Source: Chara braunii
Lineage: Eukaryota > Streptophyta > Charophyceae > Charales > Characeae
NCBI GenBank assembly: GCA_003427395.1
Contig: BFEA01000804.1
Span: forward strand, 489,029 to 516,283
Direction of reading: 5' to 3'
Length of the DNA: 27,255 bases
Position 1 is the first letter of the stretch. The number at the start of each line of letters is the position of its first letter. The notes beneath the pieces are model-generated. The model was not told the origin of the DNA and searched no databases. It saw only the letters and a list, made by a program, of their open reading frames with translations. Made by a program: the position numbers and the translations under genes. This document shows, in pieces, positions 1 through 10,079 of this stretch.

Positions 1-112
1 CCAACCGGCCTGCCACCCGCCACTCACCAACCCCCCAACACCAGTCCCCAAACCTACCCGGAAGCCCTCTAAGCCATCCGTCCCCACATTCCCCAAACCC
101 CAACGCCCTTGT
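1..112. other. C-rich non-coding start of window
   Basis: The first 112 bases are cytosine-rich and pyrimidine/adenine biased, with no credible reading frame. They run directly into a GT microsatellite. Nothing else is recognised here. Confidence 0.5.
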
Positions 113-272
113 TATGTGTGTGTAGGTGTGTTGTGTGTGCTCGTATGTATATCTGTGTGTGCCTGCGCGTGAGAGTGTGTTTGTGCATGAATATGAATGT
201 ATGCACGTGTATTTGTGTATGTGTGTGTTTGTAAGTGTGTGTGTGTGTGTGCATGATTGTTGGTGTGTGTCC
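113..272. repeat. Interrupted (GT)n microsatellite
   Basis: About 160 bases dominated by GT dinucleotides with interruptions; the longest uninterrupted run is near 234-252. The reverse strand reads as a His/Thr-rich frame, which is simply translated (CA)n and not a protein. Confidence 0.9.
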
Positions 273-450
273 ATTGTTTCCCTTTTGAGGGATAGAGTTT
301 TTTCCCGTTGAAAATTGGGGACGGGCGATATGGCTTTGGGCGAGCGATTTGGGTCTGGTTTTTTTTTTTTTTCATCTTCTACTCCATCTTCCCAGAAATA
401 CAGTATCCAAGCATTCTGCTGTTTTTTACCAAGTAACGAAATCTAGAACT

Positions 451-573
451 GACTGCCATGCCTCGTTGGCAGGGCTTGCTGAGAAAAAAAAAGAAAAAAA
501 AAACGTACTTACCCTTGCCACGAGAGTTGTGGACTGCACTCTGCAACAGACTGCCATGCCTCATTGGCAGGGC
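451..573. repeat. Two direct copies of a 25-bp hairpin motif, 98 bp apart
   Basis: Positions 451-475 and 549-573 are identical except for one base (CCTCG versus CCTCA). Each copy contains the inverted arms CTGCCA and TGGCAG around an eight-base loop. The intervening DNA is A-rich and unrelated. They may be remains of a tandem duplication or two small hairpin insertions. Confidence 0.7.
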
Positions 574-667
574 GGTACAACCCTTAGTAACTTGCTATTC
601 GCTTTTCAAGTTTTTTTCTTTTTTTATTTTTCCCCCTCTTGCGATCCAAGAATCTGGGCTCCGTCCA

Positions 668-1098
668 GCGGCCTAGCTCAGTTGGTTAGGCACACAAGTG
701 GCATTCAGGAGGTTGTGGGTTCAATCCTCGCCTATGGCACTCTCGATGCCAACCAACTGAGATAGTCAGTTGGATCCTCCCAGTTTATATCAGTAAGGTC
801 TTCAGCCAACACGGTTGGGAGACACCCCCTGTCCCTACTATCCTACCTCAGTGTGACCAGCATTGAGGACCATCACCCTACCAGTATTGAGGGCAACTTG
901 GACCGCACAGCAGTGACAAGCACCAGGGTTGGGCCAACCTCCTAGCCTTAATTGAAGCGGAGGCGGACGAACCATGTCATACAGGAACTTCGGACGCCAG
1001 ACTCATGCAATCTGCTACATGCCCAATTTTGTGTGTGTGTCTAGGCTACCAGAGTGGCCCGGGTTCACTTGCTCAGATGGGCCAAAAAAAAAAAAAAA
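668..1098 (+). mobile_element. tRNA-derived SINE with poly(A) tail
   Basis: A pol III box A (TAGCTCAGTTGG, 674-685) and box B (GGTTCAATCC, 718-727) match the internal promoter consensus of tRNA genes. The T-arm around box B can form a stem (GTGGG/CTCGC with G-T pairs), but I could not build a full cloverleaf, so this is a tRNA-like head and not a working tRNA. A ~350-base unrelated body follows, including a perfect 8-bp hairpin (753-760 with 766-773), and the element ends in about 15 A residues at 1084-1098. A pol III head, a body and an A tail are the standard SINE layout. The exact 5' end and any target-site duplication were not resolved. Confidence 0.72.
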
Positions 1099-1807
1099 CA
1101 TTAAAATAAAAAATATGTATAATTTTAATTATTTTTTATTTTAAATTTGGTGAAGAATTTCGATCTGACTCTGATTCACATGTTGTTTAGTTTATTTTTC
1201 TGCATCATATAGTTTTTTTCCCGATTTTTTAGAATTTTTTTTTATTTTTTATTTTTTTGGACCTCCCTTGGTTCTTGCACGGGCTGGTCACCCGGGACCT
1301 GGGCGGCCCGGCTGGTAGCCTAGGTGTGTGTGTGTGTTTTTTGTTTTTTTTTTTTGCTTTTTATGGTTTTGATTTTTTTTAAAATAGATGAAGTTCTAAA
1401 AAAAAAAAAAAAAAAAACATTGTTATACATTTTTGAAAGATCTACGACCCTATATTTTTTATTTGCTTTTCTGTTTTTGTTTTAGCCCTTAAAAAATATA
1501 TGTGAAACCCGCCAAAAAAATATTCATTTCATTTTAGTTTTTGTTTTTTTTCATTGTGTGTTTATGTTTTTGATTTTTTTTTAATATATTTAACATCAAA
1601 AAATAAAAATAAAATATAGGGCCGTAGTCCAAAAAAAAAACCTACAATTTTTTTTTTTTTTTTTTGATAATTTTTAGCCCAGGAAAAAAATCATCGCGGA
1701 CCCCGTTAATTCACGTCTAACGCGCGTTTGAACAAGAGTTTAACGCGAATTCAACGCACATTGAATTTTTTATCCGAAACCCGCGTTGAATTCAAAATCG
1801 GACACAC
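1099..1807. other. AT-rich intergenic DNA with homopolymers and hairpins
   Basis: Mostly long A and T runs. It contains an imperfect inverted repeat (1441-1470 with 1600-1630, sharing CTACGACCCTATATTTT-type arms) and a perfect 11-bp hairpin (1747-1757 GAATTCAACGC with 1783-1793 GCGTTGAATTC) inside a short GC-richer patch. No gene is seen. Confidence 0.6.
1231..1336 (-). mobile_element. Partial SINE-like tail, opposite orientation
   Basis: Read on the minus strand, this segment begins with a CA repeat, then CTAGGCTACCAG (1323-1312), a GC-rich stretch and an A-rich tail. The plus-strand SINE has the same CTAGGCTACCAG at 1041-1052 after a GT repeat, then a GC-rich stretch and poly(A). It looks like the 3' end of a related element inserted tail-to-tail, but the GC-rich parts are only loosely similar. 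Confidence 0.4.
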
Positions 1808-2304
1808 AGTCTAACTCTTTGAATAAGTAAAAATGTGGGCAGCGTCCCCTTTAGAGAGGTAGGTTTTCTAGATTTGTACTAAGTCATATATGAAGTCAAA
1901 AAAAATTGAACTTCGTGAAAGACAAAATTTAACTAACTCTTTGGATTTGCAGAAGTTTCGAAAATGTTTCCCGTATGAGAAGTGTCTTTCCAAAATTTAT
2001 ACAAGATCAGATATGAGAAATAAATTTATCACAGAAAATGTTGAAATTGAACCAAGTAAAATACATTTAGCTAAGAAAATGCATGAATTGAACGAACTCC
2101 TATAGCTTCAGCACATGGTGAGCATTTAAAGTACTACCTTTCAAAGCGAAGACTCAGAACAAGTAGAGCTCACACTTAACCACATGCAAGTCCATACCAC
2201 ACTGAGTAAGTACTCTCACAAATTCACCAAGTTGTTTCTCATTCAAATAGTTCATCATCTCTCAGTTGAATAAACCCCCAATACCCGAGCTTACATAGGG
2301 CATA

Positions 2305-2466
2305 AGAAAGACTACACCATTCAACTTAGAAACAATGTTCATTTTTTTGCCTTTGCTTATAAACGAAACATAAAGCACATTAAAATTTATCTTTTCATTG
2401 GGCATATGACTAAGTGATTCAACTTAGAAACCCTGCATCGCCGCCCTGAACTGTTTAATATTCAAG

Positions 2467-2507
<41 letters not shown>

Positions 2508-3125
2508 CTTCATAATCGAAAGCAGGCGTAGGACTGAACCATTCAACTTAGAAACAAATGTTCATTCTGTCTTAATCTTACCTCCAATTATATTCTTAAT
2601 TGAATACTCTTTTCCTTTAGTGATAGGTCATAGTCAGACCATTAAACTTAGTAACCCTGTCTGACTAGCTTATTCATGTAGAGTATATAGTACACAGTAT
2701 AGGGAAAATTACTATCAGATTCCTATGTTTGTGTGCACGGTCTTCCAGATTAAGTCATTCAACTTAGAAACAATACTTATTCCCAACCTTATTTCCCTCG
2801 AAAAGCAACACAGAGAGAATTAAGTTATTTAACTTAGAGATAAATACTCAGTCCCCTCTTTCAGAATTCAAAGAAAAATGGGGATCCCTAGGTCATTCAA
2901 CTTAGAAACAAATGTCCAGGGTCTATTGTGAAACCTAAAAAAAAACAAGTAGATCAATCAATTGAACTTAGAAACAGATGTTTGGCCTAAGAAAAAAAAA
3001 CATGCATTCCTCAAATCAAATTCAATCATTGTCACATTTTCAAATTAGAAACAGATGTTGGCCCAAACAATACAAATAAATGGAGCGATCAGAGCATTCA
3101 ACTTAGAAACAATGTATGACCCTTT
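2305..3125. repeat. Array of about ten short stem-loops (left arm)
   Basis: The core TTCAACTTAGAAAC recurs with changes near 2319, 2417, 2541, 2641, 2757, 2827, 2895, 2961, 3040 and 3096. Flanking bases pair in several copies: 2631-2639 with 2659-2667 (9/9), 2532-2539 with 2560-2567 (7/8), 2748-2755 with 2775-2782 (7/8), 2951-2960 with 2979-2988 (8/10), and 2886-2892 with 2916-2921 (6 bp with one bulge). The enclosed loop is about 18-24 bases. Inside it, TTC and GAA can pair around AACTTA. Copies at 2417 and 2319 pair poorly. Confidence 0.8.
2472..2504. repeat. (TA)n microsatellite
   Basis: About 16 TA units. A shorter TA tract stands at the corresponding place in the right arm (about 22006-22019), next to AACTTGRATATT, so the tract predates divergence of the two arms. 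Confidence 0.9.
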
Positions 3126-4255
3126 GTACGATCCACAACCTCAGTCAAAACTACCTTCCTCCCACTTTCCCCAAGTTTATCCCTCTTTCATTCTGATAAG
3201 ACAAAAATAAAAAATAAATATGAAGTTTTATGCGCACGTTCCTTTATTTTAGTCTGAGTTAAGTCAAAAAAATCAATAAAAAAAATAAAAGGGATGCATG
3301 CATTTATAGCCAATAAACTATACAACAGGGTTTTAGTAGGGTTTATAAAAGGAGTCAAAAGATAACTACTTAGTTCCTTGCCTCCATAAATCCTCATGAG
3401 TTCCGACAGAGCTCCCCCAATCGGTGGGCAGACTTCCCACAAAGTCTTGATGCAGTCCTATGGGTTGCAATCCCGCCTGCCGCCTTCCTGTCATAACCTT
3501 AACCTAGACTTAGAGTAAGCAGGGCAAAAGGAGGGGTCTCAGACGCTTGAGATACAAGAAAGGGACATACTCAATTCGCAAGAGAGGACCTTGGTATCTT
3601 CAAATCTACAGGGCCCCGCAATGATGACCAAAATGCGCAACAGTAAGTCGAATTGAAATCAACAGTCAATTGTTGACTCTGCTGACGACTATCCAAATTG
3701 CAGCTCCGACCTCTGCGTAAACCCTGATCACCTCCTCAAAGTCACAATACCTCTTTTCTTACTAAACCACCGCTAATATGCAGTTTACAAAAACCACACT
3801 CGAATAGGGTTGTATCATGTGCTATTTTCGAGATGTAGGCGGTATGCAACAAAACTCTACTGAAAAACCGTGCAAAATAACAACATATCATAGTGATTCA
3901 CGCCAACAATCCCTGTGGCTCTTTCAATTCAGAACCGGTAGCAAGTTGCCCAACAAAACAACAACATATGACTCAACAACATCGCAGTTAAGGTACCTCA
4001 ACATAGCAAGCGTGGCGTAGCGACAACAAAATTCAGTCAATCATGCAGCAGGTTGGTGTAGTAGTACTGCGCCTGAGGAACGAGATAGGTTGTCAAAATA
4101 TTGCGAAGCCTCTCTGTCCACCATCGTAAGCAAAGTTTTAGATCACATTACTGCTTGGAAAGCCAGATTAGTTGAAGTAAGCAGACACTAACATGACACT
4201 AACAGGTGGTCACATACTAGTGAGCTTGACTGTCACAACAACCATGTATCTTCCA
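3126..4255. other. Intergenic DNA, no gene recognised
   Basis: Mixed-composition DNA in which open frames stay below 90 codons and show no recognisable motif. A small palindrome (AGTCAA/TTGACT) lies near 3663-3677. Confidence 0.5.
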
Positions 4256-4365
4256 CCACAACGGCCACCCGAGTATATGCAGATGTTGGTCTTGCAGATC
4301 GTCGCTGTGACCACAACGGCAACCCGAGTATATGCAGATGTTGGTCTTGCAGATCGTCGCCGTGA
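4256..4365. repeat. 55-bp tandem duplication
   Basis: Two adjacent units (4256-4310 and 4311-4365) start with CCACAACGGC and share the 3' part GCAGATGTTGGTCTTGCAGA; they differ at only a few positions. A 131-codon open frame crosses both units but shows no known domain and is probably incidental. Confidence 0.85.
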
Positions 4366-5480
4366 TCATCATCGCTGTGATCAGGTAGGCACCGTCACTT
4401 ATTGTTGCTCCACTCTTGCTGCCTACTTCCGTTCACGCTCAGTAAGAACTTTCTTAATATGCGAGATGAGAACAAAATTATCGCTAGGAACCGTCCAAAT
4501 GTGTGCTTTGCAAACTTGCCCACCAAATACACAGACTACCATCGAAACTTCTGCGGAACTAAGACCAGGTACGTCTCCCTTTCCTTAAATCTCCCTCTCT
4601 CTCATTATCAAGTGTTTCCCATTCCTATCCGGTAACTAAATCCCTCCTAAGGGTCACACTTATTTGGTCGTAACAGCATCCAGTTTCAAGTGAAATCGGT
4701 TAATTGCGGTAGCCCGCTCTCCATCTTAAGTAGAACACATGACATTTTGCCTTGAAGATGAAACCAACCACGAAGGATGCGACGGTCGTGACGGGGGAAA
4801 TGGGCATCGTCAGATAGTAAGGTAGTGGCGATTACGAGCAACAACGTAGCTCTGATCAAGGAGGAAACGATCACGGCGCAAACGCAACTACTGGGACCAT
4901 GACAGCGGAAGGAAAAGTAACAGGCAACGTGATCTTGATCTGTAAACAGCGTCGAAACAGAACCCGGATGACGATGATCAAAATTATTTATGCATGTGTC
5001 CTTCCCTTCTTCTCCCGCAAAATGTGTCATTTTGAGAATGAATTTTCATCTAGAATCCTGACAGATTCACTGTTGTTTCAATGTTGTTTTCCACCAGTCA
5101 CATCCCTTGCGACTTTATACCACCGAACTGATTACTCCTATCGAAAAACTGACACATTCATCTTTGTCCGGAGGTCAGTTCCAATGGTAAGGTAAGTGGT
5201 AACTTCACAATCCAACATAACATGTCGCACCCGCTCACTCGATCGGCCATAAACAGTCCTTTCGCTCCTCGCTCCAGGATCGGGATCGTGAGATCTTCAC
5301 GTTCCGTGAACAATGGCATACTCGTCCAGGTACGTTTCTCTGTACCTCTCTCCCTTTCTCAATCCCATGCTCGTTTTCTGCTCCTTAAATGTGCAAAATG
5401 AGAGTGAAACTTCCTATAAATCTTGGCCAAGTGCACCGACACTTATCACACTCCTCTCGTGCGTAGCCATCATGGTGAGC
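4366..5480. other. Intergenic DNA, no gene recognised
   Basis: Open frames of up to about 115 codons occur on both strands and overlap each other, none with a recognisable motif or consistent composition. I see no RNA gene or transposon end. Confidence 0.45.
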
Positions 5481-5498
5481 TTTCTTTCTTTCTTTCTT

Positions 5499-5551
<53 letters not shown>

Positions 5552-5558
5552 CGCGCGC
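5481..5558. repeat. Compound microsatellite (TTTC)n-(TC)n-(GC)n
   Basis: Six TTTC-type units pass into about 16 TC units and then about 11 GC units, without interruption. The (GC)n part alternates purine and pyrimidine, the composition that can adopt Z-DNA. Open frames crossing it are Ser/Leu or Arg/Ala repeats and are artefacts. Confidence 0.95.
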
Positions 5559-6104
5559 TTCGCCCGTGGTCTGGCCCTCGCACCCGCCATGTGTATGGTT
5601 CTTCCGCTAGAGTTCGGGGTCGACTGCCAAATGTGAGCAGCATGATCTGCAATACCACCACCACTATAATGATGACCACATGGATGACGACCAACTCGGT
5701 ATCGATGCGAATACCCTTACAAGGGTATCCGCTCTGGTTTTTGCAAGTAATAGAAAATAAGTTGGTTTAAAGTTAAGTATACTGCGTGAGGTGAGGTTGT
5801 GTCTATGGTTTACGTCGATTGGATGGTTGATTAGAGTAGAGAGTGTGTGGGCGAGCAGACTTGAGGTGCGGGTGATCTTTTTATTTGTTGATGATTGAAG
5901 AGTCGGTGTGATCTCCGACCAGATTTGTATTTTCTGATTAAGTTAGGATTATAAGAATTTCGTTTTTTTATTGGTGTGCTTGCCTTCGACTTATGAGTAC
6001 GTGCGAAGGACGACGTCGACAATAATGTGACTCTGAAAATAATTCGGTTGGTCTGCGCGTCACGCAGTATCCGTTTATTTAGTTGTCAGTCAATACTAGA
6101 CCCA
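5559..6104. other. Intergenic DNA with a short palindrome
   Basis: No gene is recognised. A compact palindrome (ATACCCTT, two bases, AAGGGTAT) lies at about 5709-5726. The rest is unremarkable mixed sequence. Confidence 0.45.
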
Positions 6105-6107
6105 ACT

Positions 6108-6298
6108 TTGGGCCTAGCACAATTGGTTACGGTATTGGACTTCCAGCCATAAGACTCATGATCGAGGTCGAGCGGCGGCGAAGCAGGAATGTCAGAGTAG
6201 CGTGGAGGGACCAAGGGGTTGAGGGCCCAACAGGGCTATCCTCCTTGGTTTTGCCATCGGCGTCGTCAGGGCGGTATTTCGCGGATCCTTTTTTTTTA
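6108..6298 (+). mobile_element. Probable tRNA-like SINE head with T-rich end
   Basis: The sequence GGCCTAGCACAATTGG (6111-6126) fits a pol III box A and closely resembles the head of the SINE at 668 (GGCCTAGCTCAGTTGG). A weaker box-B-like segment (GATCGAGGTC, 6160-6169) follows at tRNA-like spacing. The segment ends with nine T residues at 6289-6297, which would stop pol III. No full cloverleaf could be folded. It may be a degraded or short SINE; box B is a poor match. Confidence 0.4.
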
Positions 6299-7751
6299 TC
6301 CATCGCTTTCTGACGATAAAAATTTTCCTAAATGAATTATTATTTAGCGTCGTGTTATCATTATTTCTTTTTGCTCCGGCGTCCCTCTGACTTGGACGCG
6401 ACGTCGAATTTAGAGGCCATCATGACGGTTAGGGACCTTAAGTGCGCGCCTCCGTGGGTTGACTTATGGGTTCCCGCGTGTTCGGGATGTTGACGAAAAT
6501 TCTTTATCTTGTCATCGCTGAAAACGTGGACCGGGGAGTCCAATGTGCATGAGAGTCCGTAGACGGCTCAACCCACGAGGTGGAAGAAAATATGAGTAGC
6601 GGGAGCTTTCCACTGGTGCACTGTCCGCCAACCACGAATTGGCCTCGAGAGGTTTGAGCGTGAGCATGCCCGCTGGGAACCGGAAGGATGGTAAAGTGGG
6701 TCTGAGAACATTGGAACGGGCGTAGCAGGGCGGGGGCCGCTGCCGCGACTACTCGTATGGAACCCGTGTCCACCACGGACCTCAAAGCTCTCATCGGAAT
6801 ATTCGCTACTATCACCAAGATCTACACCAGGACCTGCTTTGTCTGGACCGGTGCCGCAGGCTCTGCAGCGTGCCCCTGCCTTCCTACTCGTCACCACGTC
6901 GGAACCACTACGCCGACTAAGCATAGGCCTGGCGCTGCAGAACTGTCCTACACGACCACCGCCTAACTATCTGTATCAGTCGCCTCGAGTTGGGGTGTCT
7001 GGGTTTGCGTGCAGGTTGGCATTGACGAGGGTTGGGGGCGCTGTGATGGAGGCTGCTGCTAATGTTGTCGTGCAAAGTCCTCCGTCAGACTTAGGCATAG
7101 GCGGCGAAAGGGCCGATCGACCTGGGTAGTAGTTGGTTCCCTTGAAAGCCTCCCCGGAGTACAGTCGGGCAGACGTTGTCAGAGTGCTGAGGGGGCGGCC
7201 ACTACCGAGCACTACGACAACATAAAGGGATGAGGACTAGTAGAGGGAGTATCACGTCGGGGGACAGAGAGTAGCACAACAAAGGACCAGGGAGTGGCAT
7301 CACGGAAGTTCGGTAAGCGCCTGAGGAACAATACAGTGAAGAGTAGAAGCGTTGTGTGGAGGCCGCGGTGACTTTTGATGTGCGGCCTGTCTGTCGAACT
7401 CAGGTAGCCTGTTTAGTAGCTAGAATCCTTCGAAGTTCCTCAGAGGATTGGGCGGACTGACCAAGGACCGCTCGCTACGACGAATAGGGAGCAGGGGAGA
7501 GCACGACGGACAGCAGAAAAGAAGACTGAATTTGGGCGCAAAATCACGTCGGATGCGTTTGGAGGACAAGCGATGAAGGAAGACTGACATAGCGGGAGTA
7601 GAAAGCAGGTAACCCACATATCCCTTGATGGAAACGGGCGGGAAAGGAGGCTAATCCAAGCCTTTTTCATAGGGTGAATCCAGTGGAAGTGTTAGAATAG
7701 CGGCATGATTAGTGTAGAGGGAGATTAGTAGAGAAAAGTGCACGCCGAGAT
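6299..7751. other. Intergenic DNA upstream of the integrase relic
   Basis: GC-richer than its left neighbour, with overlapping open frames of up to 118 codons on both strands but no recognisable motif. A complete Ty3 pol would place reverse transcriptase, RNase H and the integrase zinc finger here; none could be identified, so that part is deleted or decayed past recognition. Confidence 0.45.
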
Positions 7752-8549
7752 ATGGCGGAAGGAGAAAAGAAGAAGAGGGGAAAGGGCATATCTCACTCGG
7801 TAGTGAATAGTTTTGAGCGAAGAGATTGCATAGAGGATTTTTACCTGAGGCATCCCTTCATCAAGAGATTTATAGCAGACAATAGAACGGAATTTGTAAG
7901 CCAAGAAGTGTTGGAAATGCTTAAAAGGTTTTGCGTACCTATCAAGTTCATCGAGCCATATCACCATAAAAGGGGGCAGTGGACCTTAAAGAACACAATT
8001 GCGAAGCTCGCGACGAACGATCTGGGGAGTTGGCCTAGATACCTTAAGCAAACTGTCTTTTCGGAGAACATGAGACCTAAGAGGACGACGGGATGTATTC
8101 CAACGGAACTCTGGTACAGAAGAGAGATCGAGTTCCCCGTGAAATCCTTGATACCCACCTGGAACATGTTAGATGACGATCCGCACATGACCACAAAAAA
8201 GTTAATTGAGGCGTGATGTCAACAAGTCCTTAGAAACGAGGAAGTCATGGAAGATATTATTAGTCGGGTACTGGATAGCCGGATAAGGGATAAAGCAAGA
8301 TGGGATCAGGTCAAGAATATCCGGAAAGAGCTACTTTAGGTGGGGGAAATAGTACTGGTTAGAAACTCGGCACTGGAAAGCACATGGTCTGGACAGTTGG
8401 GAAAGCGGTTCAAAGGCCCCTACCGGATTGCTAAGCGTGTGGGACTGAACACCTTTGAATTGAAAGACTTGGATGGAACCGGATTGAAAGGACCCTTCCC
8501 AGGGCAACGATTGGTCAGGTTTTTAAGTCGGGATCCGGTGAAACAATAG
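7752..8549 (+). pseudogene. Ty3/gypsy retrotransposon integrase, degenerate
   Basis: One frame reads through the integrase core and C-terminal domain of a Ty3/gypsy element, the enzyme that joins element DNA to the host chromosome. Counting from the ATG at 7752, IADNRTEF (residues 41-48) is the block carrying the second catalytic Asp, EPYHH (68-72) matches the usual SPYHP, and GQWTLKN (75-81) sits where family members have G-x-V-E-R. The catalytic Glu is replaced by Thr there, with about one residue missing. IPTW follows near residue 140. Two in-frame stops interrupt the frame: TGA at 8214-8216 and TAG at 8337-8339. The final part, with KGPYRIAKR near codons 221-229 (GPY at 8415-8423) and ELKDLDGT, is the GPY/F domain that ends many Ty3-type integrases. 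The HHCC zinc finger and the first catalytic Asp are not visible upstream. Loss of a catalytic residue, two stops and 5' truncation indicate a dead copy. Confidence 0.88.
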
Positions 8550-9695
8550 CTTTAGGAGGCCCAGGATAAGGAAACTGAGAAGTTTGCAAATTGAGAGTTG
8601 GCGGCAATCATACCTATACTATGGGTAGTCTCTAACTATGGCTGTGGGATTTCCTTTTTTTTGGGAGGGTAACTGCTTGGGCTAATTGACAAAATGGGGT
8701 GTCTGCACATTTTTACTCCATGGTTTGTTTGTTTTTTTGTAGGGACTGGGTGGTATCGGGAAAGGACGCCTGAGGCATTGTACCATAGTTTTTTTTGGGG
8801 GGGGTATGATGGGTTCTTGCAACTGCGGCGTCCGTATGGAGGGACGATGTACGATATGTCATTTTGTATGAGGGATACAGGAAGCAGTCGGGGGAGATAT
8901 CTTCTACCGAACTGGGGGAGTGTGTGGGTGAGGGGCTCGGTGGGTGTTGTTTTGTTATAACAGGATCAGGGAAGAAGCCTCAGAAGCAAGAATGAAATTC
9001 ATCAACGAAAATGACAGCAATATGATTAACAGGCCCAACGAGAGAGAAGGAGCGGGACGAAGTGGGGAGCAGAAGACTGTAAAGAGGAAACTATACATAG
9101 GGTACCTTTCCAAACAAGTATTGGGTAAAGGAGCAAGAAAACTTATATTAGGGGACCCTCGCCTATCAAAAAAGGGGAAGGAATATATATCTCATCAAGG
9201 AGTGAAAGCGAGGGAGAGAGAGCGAGCGTGGGAGAAAGGGGCGAATCGGGGGAAGAAAGGGTTCAGAACCCCGCCAGGGAGGAGGCCGAAGACAGTAACC
9301 GGTGTGAGTGACGGTACGAGGAGGGCAAAGGAAGGCAAGGTATAAATAGCAATTGTGAAAAAGAGGGAGAGAAAAGAGAGAGCATGCGTGACGAGCGAAG
9401 CGGACATGACAATTGTGAGAGGGGATATAAAGACTTTGGGGAGGAATGCGAAAGGAGGGCTCTTTTCTTTTCTTCGAGCCTGAATCGGACTAAGATAGAG
9501 TCCTTTTAAAAGGTTTAAACGTGAGTTGGTTTGTCTAAGCTCAAATAAAATTTCACTATATGCGGGAACGTGCTCTGTCAAATTCGATACATGTACGAGT
9601 TCACCTTACTTAAGTGGACGTTCCCTGTAACTGGAAAACTGAAACCCTGAAAAACTTACGGGTGAGTTCAGCCTCGTACGGAGAGAAGAGGATGA
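8550..9695 (+). other. Region 3' of integrase; possible LTR
   Basis: This lies where the 3' untranslated region and LTR of a Ty3 element would be expected. It contains TATAAATA at 9341-9348, a second TATAAAG at 9426-9432, and AATAAA at 9544-9549, an order compatible with promoter and polyadenylation signals in an LTR. No second copy of the sequence was found in the window, and no clear TG..CA ends, primer-binding site or polypurine tract was identified. A purine-rich open frame (8944-9345) has no ATG at its start and no recognised motif; I do not call it a gene. The LTR reading is inference only. Confidence 0.25.
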
Positions 9696-10079
9696 GGACT
9701 AGTGTGGGAGGTCATTGAGATTAACAGCGGTGATGAAGCGGATGAAATCTCGAGGCCTAGAGAAGAAGGGCGACCCACCGCAAGCAGGTCACAAGAGGGA
9801 TCCTTCAAATGGAAAGATGAGTTTGGACCTACACCCAATCATTGGTTTGAGCAATGGATTAGCGAGATCAAGAGGGACTGGATCATCAAGACCAGGGAAT
9901 TAATGGAGGCCGGAATGACAGCTACGCATTTGGACTTTTACAATGAAAGGGAGTTGTGAGAAATCACGAGGAGAAAGAGGGAAATTCTGGTCTCCGGCCT
10001 AGGAGTCAAAGGGTCAACAAGAAAAAAAGAGGAGCAAGGGACCAAGCGAGATATGACAGATGACAATGTGAGAGATTAG
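9696..10079 (+). pseudogene. Gag-like or unknown coding remnant
   Basis: An open frame bounded by a TGA at 9693 runs to a TGA at 9957-9959, and the same frame stays open to a TAG at 10077-10079. The translation is mixed and protein-like, not low complexity: an acidic start, then FKWKDEFGPTPNHWFEQW, ISEIKRDW and TATHLDFYNE, then a basic tail rich in RRK and RKK. No zinc knuckle is seen. It has no ATG near its start, so it would be a fragment. Its place after a possible LTR suggests the beginning of a gag gene, but I do not recognise the family; it could be a chance frame. Confidence 0.3.

Larger units (their letters stand above)
1808..3125 (-). repeat. Left arm of a diverged long inverted repeat
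   Basis: On the minus strand this segment aligns with the plus strand of 21446-22900. Anchors I aligned by eye are 1812-1888 with 22811-22886 (about 80% identity), 2068-2123 with 22342-22398, 2177-2217 with 22249-22290, 2442-2456 with 22032-22046, and a (TA)n tract (2472-2504) with 22006-22019. It contains two copies of a ~122-bp unit (CCC anchors at 1846 and 1970) and a stem-loop array (2305-3125). An open frame at 1890-2105 lies entirely within these repeats and is not taken as a gene. Confidence 0.85.

Noticed and set aside
1890-2105. 71-codon Lys-rich open frame
   Set aside because: It lies inside the inverted-repeat arm, and the matching region of the other arm does not keep the frame.
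2305-3125. Hammerhead ribozymes or tRNA genes in the stem-loop series
   Set aside because: The loops lack the CTGANGA core of hammerheads, and the units are too short and lack box A/B or a cloverleaf for tRNA.
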